This document shows positions 12,150-17,597 of a stretch of 24,610 bases of DNA, piece by piece. The notes under the pieces are model-generated. The model worked only from the letters and a program-made list of their open reading frames with translations, was not told the DNA's origin and ran no database searches. A program made the translations under genes and the position numbers. Numbering within the stretch: position 1 is the stretch's first letter; each line of letters begins with the position of its first letter. The DNA comes from a virus: positions 1 to 24,610 of IMG/VR virus record IMGVR_UViG_3300035034_000828. One strand, given 5' to 3'.

Positions 12150-12524
12150 ATGCAAGGACCCCGACTCTACATTCTGATGCGGACTGACCTCGATTCCATG
12201 AACCCCGGAAAGGGCATGGCGCAGGCAGCCCACGCGGCGAACATGTTCGCGGTCAGGGCGAGCCTCGCCCCCGGATATTCCGAATGGGCAGAACAAGGAT
12301 TCACGTTCGGTACGACCCTGGTCATGGGCGTGAATGAGGCGCAGCTTTACGACGTTGTCGAAAGCGCGCTGAGGGACGATCTTTACGCGGCAGTTATCCA
12401 CGATTCGTCCTATCCCATCCGTGACGGAGCCGTCACACACTTGATTCCGCTGGACACATGTGGTTATGTGTTCGTGGAAGGGGCGAGCCCCGACTACATA
12501 AGTGAACTGAGCCTGCATCCGTAG
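12150..12524 (+). CDS. Peptidyl-tRNA hydrolase, Pth2-like
   Basis: 124 aa, the usual Pth2 length. The signature MRTDLDSMNPGKGMAQAAHA (10-29) matches the Pth2 active-site segment R-x-D-L-x-M-x-x-G-K-x-x-A-Q-x-x-H-A. The C-terminal half is diverged but keeps VIHD and THLIPLDTCGYVFVEG in the place of the T-x-I-A-P-G region. Pth2 frees tRNA from prematurely released peptidyl-tRNA. Bacteria normally use Pth1, and Pth2 is archaeal, eukaryotic and sporadic in phages. It sits in a tRNA array with a tmRNA, a consistent context. Confidence 0.8.
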   Translation: MQGPRLYILMRTDLDSMNPGKGMAQAAHAANMFAVRASLAPGYSEWAEQGFTFGTTLVMGVNEAQLYDVVESALRDDLYAAVIHDSSYPIRDGAVTHLIPLDTCGYVFVEGASPDYISELSLHP

Positions 12525-12547
12525 GCCAAAAAGAAAGGAGTCTCCTT

Positions 12548-13054
12548 ATGTTGCCTGACCACAAAGTTGACGAAGTGAGGGAATACCTCAAACTGGCACC
12601 TGTTGGGTCTGATGTATACATCGGGTGCGACTCCGAACGCCACAAGAACAGTCAGGGCATCTGGCACGCGCGGTACACAACCGTCGTCGTAGTCTCGATC
12701 CTTGACGAAACTGGCAAGCGTGCTGGTTGCCGCGTATTTGCGACGACCGACAAAATGCAGGACTACGACCAGAAGAAGAATCGTCCGTACATGCGGATGA
12801 TGAACGAGGCATACCGTACGGCGGAAGCCTACCAGCAACTCGAAGAAGACCTTCTCGACTATGAGGTTGAACTTCACCTTGACATCAACAAGTCACAGTT
12901 GCATGGTTCGAACGTCGCCTACGGCAGCGCTGTCGGGTACCTCAAGGGTATCTCTGGGCGTCCGGTCAAGACCAAGCCGGAAGCATGGGCTGCAACGCAC
13001 GTCGCGGACCACGGTGTACGCGGCAAGTTCCGTGACTCGGTGCCGATGCACTAA
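12548..13054 (+). CDS. YkuK-like RNase H-fold protein (DUF458-like)
   Basis: 168 aa. DVYIGCDSERHK (22-33) supplies a strand-1 aspartate, followed by YTTVVVVSIL; ELHLDINKS (108-116) and the C-terminal TKPEAWAATHVADHGVRG (142-159) complete the pattern of the RNase H-like DUF458/YkuK family. These are predicted nucleases; their substrate is unproven. AAAGGAG lies 8 nt upstream. In this setting RNA, perhaps tRNA, would be a reasonable substrate, but that is inference. A GC-rich hairpin follows the stop. Confidence 0.75.
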   Translation: MLPDHKVDEVREYLKLAPVGSDVYIGCDSERHKNSQGIWHARYTTVVVVSILDETGKRAGCRVFATTDKMQDYDQKKNRPYMRMMNEAYRTAEAYQQLEEDLLDYEVELHLDINKSQLHGSNVAYGSAVGYLKGISGRPVKTKPEAWAATHVADHGVRGKFRDSVPMH

Positions 13055-13055
13055 T

Positions 13056-13079
13056 AGGGGCAGGCGTCAGCCTGTCCCA
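13056..13079 (+). promoter_or_regulatory. GC-rich hairpin after YkuK-like gene
   Basis: GGGGCAGGC pairs with GCCTGTCCC over 9 bp (one G-U) around the loop GTCA. There is no U-run, so it may stabilise or attenuate the transcript instead of ending it. Confidence 0.45.
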
Positions 13080-13102
13080 CAACCCGACAAAGATTTTCCC
13101 AG

Positions 13103-13258
13103 ATGGAAAAAGCTACAGAACTTGAGTATCTGCAATGGTTCTACGCTAACGCGGACTTCGGCCCGGCTGATAGCGATGTCCGAGACATCATGAACCAAGA
13201 GTTCGTGCAGGACACCGAGAAAGAACTGCCGGAAGGCTACGAGGACGAAGATGAGTGA
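13103..13258 (+). CDS. Small conserved-looking acidic phage protein
   Basis: 51 aa from ATG 13103. The core EYLQWFYANADFGPADSDVR followed by D-I-M and ELPEGYEDEDE is a sequence type I associate with many short phage proteins of unknown function (aromatic helix, then a D-F-G-P-A turn). It is strongly acidic at the C-terminus. The Shine-Dalgarno is weak. The last 8 nt overlap the start of the next frame. Confidence 0.75.
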   Translation: MEKATELEYLQWFYANADFGPADSDVRDIMNQEFVQDTEKELPEGYEDEDE

Positions 13259-13352
13259 TTCTCTACGTGTGCAGGCATTCGTTTGGGGTGATCCCAAGTG
13301 GCGAGTCGACTTTGACTACAGGGATGATTTGGAGACTGATCCTATCTGGTGA
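13251..13352 (+). CDS. Possible 33-aa protein ending inside tRNA-Ser(GGA)
   Basis: ATG 13251 overlaps the end of the preceding gene (ATGAGTGA). The product begins MSDSLRVQAFVWGDPKWRVD and ends in DPIW. The composition looks protein-like, but the gene is short and unrecognised. Its TGA (13350-13352) lies 20 nt inside the tRNA-Ser that starts at 13331. Confidence 0.5.
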   Translation: MSDSLRVQAFVWGDPKWRVDFDYRDDLETDPIW

Positions 13353-13417
13353 TGGGGGCTGCTTGGAAAGCAGTACGCTCCGCAAGGAGTGGGGCTCGAT
13401 TCCTCCGGTCTCCGCCA
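13331..13417 (+). tRNA. tRNA-Ser(GGA)
   Basis: Acceptor GGAGACT/GGTCTCC, anticodon stem CTGC/GCAG with loop TTGGAAA, variable arm GCTCCGCAAGGAGT, T-loop CTCGATT (C in place of T54), G73, CCA. Confidence 0.9.
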
Positions 13418-13441
13418 ATATGCACTCGCTGCATAGCGGCA

Positions 13442-13461
13442 TTGACGACCTTGCTATTGTG
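13442..13461 (+). promoter_or_regulatory. Recurrent motif copy 1 (TTGAC-N3-NNTGCT-N3-GTG)
   Basis: TTGAC GAC CTTGCT ATT GTG. The same layout occurs at 14505 and 16449, each before a gene start. No sigma70 -10 lies at the right distance, so it may be a phage-specific promoter or regulator site. Confidence 0.4.
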
Positions 13462-13484
13462 CATGCGCAGCATTTTGGTATAGT
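13457..13484 (+). promoter_or_regulatory. Sigma70-like promoter before DUF1127 pair
   Basis: TTGTGC (13457-13462), 16-bp spacer, TATAGT (13479-13484). The start would lie about 20 nt before ATG 13515. Confidence 0.5.
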
Positions 13485-13511
13485 GATCCTACATTAACCA
13501 GAAAGGATCAC
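13483..13511 (+). promoter_or_regulatory. Inverted repeat covering the ribosome binding site
   Basis: GTGATCCT (13483-13490) pairs perfectly with AGGATCAC (13504-13511). The right arm contains most of the AAAGGA ribosome site for ATG 13515. It overlaps the -10, so it could act as an operator or as an RNA hairpin that hides the site. Confidence 0.5.
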
Positions 13512-13514
13512 ACA

Positions 13515-13652
13515 ATGCTCAAGAAGATGTATCGCACGTTCGTGATCGCACGAACAGCGCAGGCACTTAGCACACTCTCCGACCGGCAACTTGCCGACAT
13601 CGGTATCGAACGGCACCAAATATTCCAGCACGCGGAGAAGTCCTATGCGTAA
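13515..13652 (+). CDS. DUF1127-like small protein, copy 1
   Basis: 45 aa. The core ALSTLSDRQLADIGIERHQI matches the DUF1127 pattern L-x-x-L-S-D-R-x-L-x-D-I-G-(L/I)-x-R-x-x-I, preceded by a basic helix. DUF1127 proteins are abundant in Alphaproteobacteria, and some are reported to bind RNA and affect RNA turnover or phosphate and carbon metabolism. Start ATG 13515 with AAAGGA inside a hairpin. The last 8 nt overlap copy 2. A phage-borne copy could tune host RNA metabolism, which is inference. Confidence 0.8.
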   Translation: MLKKMYRTFVIARTAQALSTLSDRQLADIGIERHQIFQHAEKSYA

Positions 13653-13779
13653 ATGGCTGGAGAGGCGCGCACGGCGCGCTACAGTGCGAAGTGAGTTGGA
13701 GGCATACTCCGACCGCGAGTTGAACGACATCGGCCTGAGCCGCACGGATATCGACGGTATCGTGGCACAGGTGACTTAG
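13645..13779 (+). CDS. DUF1127-like small protein, copy 2
   Basis: 44 aa. It begins MRKWLERRARRATVRSELEA and continues YSDRELNDIGLSRTDIDGIV, the full DUF1127 pattern with an Arg-rich helix. Its ribosome site GGAGAAG lies inside copy 1, and the start overlaps that gene, so the two are coupled. They share the S-D-R-x-L-x-D-I-G core but little else, so the duplication is old or they came separately. The last base of the TAG is position 1 of tRNA-Arg(CCT). Confidence 0.83.
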   Translation: MRKWLERRARRATVRSELEAYSDRELNDIGLSRTDIDGIVAQVT

Positions 13780-13849
13780 TCCTCGCCGCTGGGCGGGCTA
13801 GAGCCTCCTAAGCTCATGACAGAGAGTTCGATTCTCTCCGAGGACGCCA
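13779..13849 (+). tRNA. tRNA-Arg(CCT), short D-arm
   Basis: Acceptor GTCCTCG/CGAGGAC, anticodon loop CTCCTAA on stem GAGC/GCTC, T-arm GAGAG-TTCGATT-CTCTC, G73, CCA. Only 14 nt separate acceptor and anticodon stems (CCGC-TGG-GCGG mini D-arm). Its G1 is the G of the preceding TAG. Confidence 0.85.
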
Positions 13850-13853
13850 GTTT

Positions 13854-13924
13854 GCCCCCGCCGCTGAGACGGGCTAGGTTTTCTACACCGAAGCGGGTGA
13901 GTTTGATTCTCACCGGGGGCTCCA
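13854..13924 (+). tRNA. tRNA-Arg(TCT), short D-arm
   Basis: Acceptor GCCCCCG/CGGGGGC, loop TTTCTAC (anticodon TCT), T-arm GTGAG-TTTGATT-CTCAC, T73, CCA. The D region is 14 nt. The T-loop is TTTGATT where most tRNAs have TTCGATT. Confidence 0.82.
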
Positions 13925-13935
13925 ACAACGTGCGG

Positions 13936-13949
13936 CGTCAAATATGACG
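13936..13949 (+). promoter_or_regulatory. Operator-like inverted repeat, box 1
   Basis: CGTCA-AATA-TGACG. Same arms and spacing as box 2, which lies 31 bp further (about three helical turns). Confidence 0.55.
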
Positions 13950-13966
13950 CGTACATACGACATAAA

Positions 13967-13980
13967 CGTCAGATATGACG
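13967..13980 (+). promoter_or_regulatory. Operator-like inverted repeat, box 2
   Basis: CGTCA-GATA-TGACG. It lies just before tRNA-Thr(CGT). Together with box 1 it fits binding of a dimeric regulator on one face of the DNA. Confidence 0.55.
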
Positions 13981-13995
13981 TGTGTACGCTACAAT

Positions 13996-14070
13996 GCTGG
14001 TGTAGCTGAGGGGGATTAGCACCGCTCTCGTAAAGCGGAGACGCAGGTTCGATTCCTGTCACCAGCACCA
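13996..14070 (+). tRNA. tRNA-Thr(CGT)
   Basis: Acceptor GCTGGTG/CACCAGC, anticodon stem CCGCT/AGCGG with loop CTCGTAA, T-arm GCAGG-TTCGATT-CCTGT, A73, CCA. It runs directly into the next promoter's -35. Confidence 0.93.
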
Positions 14071-14104
14071 TTGACATAGATCAGAATATGGTCTATAGAC
14101 CATA
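14071..14104 (+). promoter_or_regulatory. Strong promoter with 18-bp palindrome over the -10
   Basis: TTGACA (14071-14076), 17-bp spacer, TATAGA (14094-14099). TATGGTCTATAGACCATA (14087-14104) is a perfect palindrome centred on the -10, a classic repressor position. It drives tRNA-Thr(TGT) at 14134 and perhaps onward. Confidence 0.7.
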
Positions 14105-14133
14105 AACGAGTTTTATGGCTTGTAGGTCATAAT

Positions 14134-14208
14134 GCCCTCTAAGCATAAATGGTGATGCAACTGTCTTGTAAGCAGAAGAAATCGGTTCGATTCCGGTAGG
14201 GGGCTCCA
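14134..14208 (+). tRNA. tRNA-Thr(TGT)
   Basis: Acceptor GCCCTCT/AGGGGGC, D-stem GCAT/ATGC, loop CTTGTAA on stem CTGT/GCAG, T-arm ATCGG-TTCGATT-CCGGT, T73, CCA. Confidence 0.9.
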
Positions 14209-14216
14209 TTTTGGTA

Positions 14217-14264
14217 TTGCAAAGCTGTAGTACCTGTGCTACATAAAGGGCACTAACGTAGCAC
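14217..14264 (+). promoter_or_regulatory. Possible promoter with inverted repeat before tRNA-Pro
   Basis: TTGCAA (14217-14222), 17-bp spacer, weak TACATA (14240-14245). GTGCTAC (14236-14242) and GTAGCAC (14258-14264) form a perfect 7-bp inverted repeat around the expected start site. Confidence 0.4.
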
Positions 14265-14276
14265 GAAGAAGACAAT

Positions 14277-14351
14277 CAGGGTGAAAGAGACTGGGACATC
14301 GGTGAAGTTTGGAATTTCGCAAGGTCAGTTCGATTCTGACCACCCTGACCA
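14277..14351 (+). tRNA. tRNA-Pro(TGG)
   Basis: Acceptor CAGGGTG/CACCCTG with C1-G72 as in bacterial Pro, anticodon stem TGAAG/TTTCG with loop TTTGGAA, T-arm GTCAG-TTCGATT-CTGAC, A73, CCA. The D-arm is irregular. It is the last tRNA of the array. Confidence 0.85.
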
Positions 14352-14495
14352 ACTTACGGACGTTCATATAGAGAAAACGCAGAACAGTCCAAAATACCTG
14401 CGTGAACCTTACGATGACAATTTGAGCACATCTTCTATATTTTTATATGGCATCCCGCTTACTAGCATGATAGAACGTTCAGAACAAACAAAACC

Positions 14496-14524
14496 GTGTC
14501 AGGGTTGACACCTATGCTTATGTG
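14496..14524 (+). promoter_or_regulatory. Operator-like repeat plus recurrent motif copy 2 before portal gene
   Basis: GTGTCA-GGGT-TGACAC (14496-14511) shares the GTCA-N4-TGAC core with the boxes at 13936 and 13967. Overlapping it is TTGAC ACC TATGCT TAT GTG (14505-14524), the motif also at 13442 and 16449. Confidence 0.5.
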
Positions 14525-14539
14525 TGGGAAAAACACAAC

Positions 14540-16198
14540 ATGAGCAGCAGCACAACACCCAATCCCGTAATCCGGGGCGAAATCGCGGTCCCATTCCGCG
14601 CCTCACCGGTATTGCACCCGGATTATACCTTCTGGGCTCCCCAGTGGGAAATGATTCGTGACGCGGAGATTGGTGAGATCGCAGTAAAGAGGAAAGGAAC
14701 GAAATACCTTCCTCAACAAGCCACGCACAATGCCGAACAATATCGTTCGTATCTTCGTCGGGCTGTGTTCTACAACATGACCGCGCGGACATTGTCCGCC
14801 CTATACGGCACCGTCTTTCGCAGGAACCCGAAGATAACGGGACTATCCGCGAAATTGATGGAATCTTCAAAGAACATCACCAAAGAGGGCATGTCCCTAC
14901 ACCTGATGACCAAGGTGACTGTAAAAGAAGTCTTGGCAGTCGGGCGCTATGGCATGCTTGTCGATGCGAATCCTGATGGAACCGGCGACCCCTACATCGC
15001 GAACTACACCGCCGAGAACATTCTTGATTGGAATATGGAAGAAATCAATGGTCGCTGGCAACTGTCTAAGGTCGTGTTGCGCGAAATCTACTATGAGAGA
15101 AAGGGGCACTTTTCTCCATACGAATACAGCAGCCGCTTCCGCGTCCTTGTCCTAGAAGAAGACACTGACGGCCAATATGTCTACCAGCAACTTGTCTACG
15201 AAAACCATGAAACGGTCGATCCCCTACCTACGGTGGATATGGCCGCTGACGAAGTTTTGACGCCAACCGTTCGTGGCGAGACCTTGAACTACATTCCGTT
15301 CATGATCATCGGACCCTTCACCAATTACCCAGACGTACAACGCCCGCCGTTGCTGGACATCGTTACGCTGAACTACAGCCATTACATGTCCTATGCACAG
15401 CTTGAGCAATCTCTGTTCTACACCGGCTCACCCGTGTGGACCGTACAGCAAGAATCTGGATCAGACCCCGGCGACTATCAAGTTGGACCGGATGTTGTGT
15501 GGATTTTGTCACAGAACGAACAAGCCAGCCTTCTCGAATTCAACGGACGCGGTCTACAGCACCTAGAAAACGCCCTTCGCTCGAAAGAGGCGCAGGTTGC
15601 GTCCATTGGTGGACGTATGATGCCGGGCACCGGTCGAGGTGCGTCGGAATCCGATAACTCCTTGCTGATGCAGGAGAGAAACGAACAGACGCTATTGCTC
15701 AACATCGCCGACACGGTCGATGAAGGTGTGACATTGGTGCTACAGTGGTGGGCTGACTGGTCCAATGCGAGTACCGCTGTTGTAAAGGCCATCACATTCG
15801 AAGTCAACCGGGATTTTCTCACAAAAGATGCAGGTGCGCGGGAATACCGGGCGATCCAACAGATGTACGAGGTCGGAATCATTCCGGCAGATGTCGTGTA
15901 CGACTACCTCAAGCGTTTCGAAGTCATCCCTGAGTGGATGGACAAAGACGAGTACATCAAACTTTTGGGAGACACAAAGCAATTCCCGAACATGGTTGAT
16001 GTTCTGGCGCGCATGAAAGATTTTCCAGACGCGAAAGCGTTCCATGAATACAAGATGATGAAAGAGGGTGCCGTGGAGGTCAAGTCCCCCGGAAACGAGC
16101 CCCCTTCACCCGGAGTCCAAACACAGACAAAAGCCGCGAGGAAGCTCGACAACCAAGACGGAACTGATCCAGACGAAGAAGATTCGACGGGTACCTGA
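14540..16198 (+). CDS. Portal protein (DUF4055-like)
   Basis: 552 aa from ATG 14540; GTG 14522 is an in-frame alternative, and neither has a strong Shine-Dalgarno. Features of the DUF4055 portal family: HPDYTFWAPQWEMIRDAEIG (aa 24-43), then KGTKYLPQ, AVFYNMTARTLSALYGTVFR, the DILDWN-type region (TAENILDW) and a long helical C-terminal half. The portal is the dodecameric channel through which DNA enters and leaves the head. The acidic, Pro-rich tail (PDEEDSTG) is typical of a disordered end. It begins the head operon; the terminase is not in this window. The stop overlaps the next ATG. Confidence 0.85.
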   Translation: MSSSTTPNPVIRGEIAVPFRASPVLHPDYTFWAPQWEMIRDAEIGEIAVKRKGTKYLPQQATHNAEQYRSYLRRAVFYNMTARTLSALYGTVFRRNPKITGLSAKLMESSKNITKEGMSLHLMTKVTVKEVLAVGRYGMLVDANPDGTGDPYIANYTAENILDWNMEEINGRWQLSKVVLREIYYERKGHFSPYEYSSRFRVLVLEEDTDGQYVYQQLVYENHETVDPLPTVDMAADEVLTPTVRGETLNYIPFMIIGPFTNYPDVQRPPLLDIVTLNYSHYMSYAQLEQSLFYTGSPVWTVQQESGSDPGDYQVGPDVVWILSQNEQASLLEFNGRGLQHLENALRSKEAQVASIGGRMMPGTGRGASESDNSLLMQERNEQTLLLNIADTVDEGVTLVLQWWADWSNASTAVVKAITFEVNRDFLTKDAGAREYRAIQQMYEVGIIPADVVYDYLKRFEVIPEWMDKDEYIKLLGDTKQFPNMVDVLARMKDFPDAKAFHEYKMMKEGAVEVKSPGNEPPSPGVQTQTKAARKLDNQDGTDPDEEDSTGT

Positions 16199-16410
16199 TG
16201 AGAAAGATCGTCGGAATAAACCCTGATTTTGCTGACAACGACGAACTGGACATGGACGCCTTGGAAGCCGTAGAGGAATTCCAAGAAGGCCAGATCACTT
16301 ACGACGAACTAAGGGCTTTGGTCGGCCCGGAAACTGCTTCAATGATCAAAGATCAAGTTTATCCAGATTACGATCCCGAATCGTTCTTTGATGACCCTGA
16401 ATCTTTGTAA
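16198..16410 (+). CDS. Small acidic protein, unknown
   Basis: 70 aa, with its ATG overlapping the portal stop (TGATGA), so translation is coupled. Very acidic (DFADNDELDMDALEAVEEFQ, ending DYDPESFFDDPESL). No family is recognised. Its place between portal and scaffold suggests a head-assembly helper, perhaps a short scaffold or protease regulator; this rests only on position. Confidence 0.7.
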   Translation: MRKIVGINPDFADNDELDMDALEAVEEFQEGQITYDELRALVGPETASMIKDQVYPDYDPESFFDDPESL

Positions 16411-16613
16411 AGGAAAAATTTCTATATGACCCGTTTTATGCATTGGTATTGACTTTTATGCTACAGTGCGGTAAACATCCATCATTAGTTCGAGTTCTAC
16501 AGGTCGATGTGACATTTTAGAGCTTGCATAGGAGGCTTCCCAGTCTTCGCCCTCAGACGGTGTCGAGGTTTAACACAAACAAAAAGGGTGCACCACGGGG
16601 TGGTGTAAGGAAA
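16411..16613 (+). promoter_or_regulatory. Intergenic region before scaffold gene, motif copy 3
   Basis: TTGAC TTT TATGCT ACA GTG (16449-16468) repeats the motif at 13442 and 14505. A CACCAC-GGG-GTGGTG hairpin lies just before the scaffold ATG. No other gene is seen in these 203 nt. Confidence 0.4.
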
Positions 16614-17417
16614 ATGGCAACAATCATCTACGATACGCTATCCGCAGTTCCAGAGGACCTGCAAGATTCCGCCAAAGAAGTAGAAGGAAAGTACGAAGTA
16701 AGCGTCGTTCATTCCGGCAAAGTCAAGGAGTTTCGTGACAACAACATCGCCGTCACGAAAGAACGAGACTCTCTACAAGCCGCTTTGGCACAATACGAGG
16801 ATGTAACGGGCGTGACCCTACCAGACCTCGAAACCGGCAAGTTGTCGGACTTCGCAAAGGCCCTTGAGGGTCTACGCGCCACGAAGAAGAAAGTTGACGA
16901 CCACGAACTGGTTGAAAACACTTCGCTAGAAGAAGCTGCTGCGGCTCGTGTGACGGAAGTCACGAACAACATGAAAGAGCAGTTGGCAGCAATGGCGAAG
17001 GATCGTGACGCGCACAAGTCCGCACGAGAAGCCTCCGACCAGCGTGCAAACGCTATGATGGTTGAAAATGCTGTACGTCTCGCCGCCAGCGACCCAGACG
17101 TGGCAATGATCGACAAGGCAGTCCGCATGGTCCTGCCGTCCGCCCTACAGACCTTCAAGGTCGATGACGATGGCAAGGTTACGCCACGGTCACGGGATGG
17201 GACGACAATCTACGGATCAGACGGCGTGACGCCAAAGTCGATCAAGGAATGGCTGTTGGAACAGCGGGAAGAAAACGACTTCCTGTTCAAAGGTTCCAAG
17301 GGCGGAGGTGCGTCGGGAAGCTCCGACAAGTCCACAGGCCGTCTATCAGCGGCTGAGATCGAGAAGATGAAGCCTTCGGAGCGCATGAAGTATGCGCGTG
17401 CGAATGGCCTCAAGTAA
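16614..17417 (+). CDS. Capsid scaffold-like protein
   Basis: 267 aa from ATG 16614, with AAGG upstream. Residues about 40-165 are almost entirely charged helix with heptad features (FRDNNIAVTKERDSLQAALA, then SLEEAAAARVTEVTNNMKEQ), and the C-terminus is basic (KPSERMKYARANGLK), typical of scaffolding proteins that bind the coat through a basic helix. Position directly before the major capsid gene supports this. The linker around 245-258 is Gly/Ser rich. No protease motif is visible. Confidence 0.75.
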   Translation: MATIIYDTLSAVPEDLQDSAKEVEGKYEVSVVHSGKVKEFRDNNIAVTKERDSLQAALAQYEDVTGVTLPDLETGKLSDFAKALEGLRATKKKVDDHELVENTSLEEAAAARVTEVTNNMKEQLAAMAKDRDAHKSAREASDQRANAMMVENAVRLAASDPDVAMIDKAVRMVLPSALQTFKVDDDGKVTPRSRDGTTIYGSDGVTPKSIKEWLLEQREENDFLFKGSKGGGASGSSDKSTGRLSAAEIEKMKPSERMKYARANGLK

Positions 17418-17597
17418 ACAACGGGAGAGCCTACCGGCTCTCTCCCCGCTACGAAGGAAGAAGTCACGGGGTGACGTTTCCTAAAGAATGCCTTCAACTT
17501 TTCTTGGGCTGAGTTGAGGCGATAGTTCAGGCTCGGCGAGCCTGCTTCACAGCCCTTAAACTGAAGCAAGCAAACCGAAAGTCAGGAGACACAAGAC
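17418..17597 (+). promoter_or_regulatory. Intergenic hairpins before major capsid gene
   Basis: GAGAGCC/GGCTCTC right after the scaffold stop, GTCAC/GTGAC (17463-17475) and CAGGCT/AGCCTG near 17533-17549. None has a U-run, so they probably affect mRNA stability or processing of the abundant capsid message. Confidence 0.45.

Noticed and set aside
13990-13995. TACAAT as a -10 for tRNA-Thr(CGT)
   Set aside because: The transcription start would fall inside the tRNA, and no -35 is found at the right spacing.
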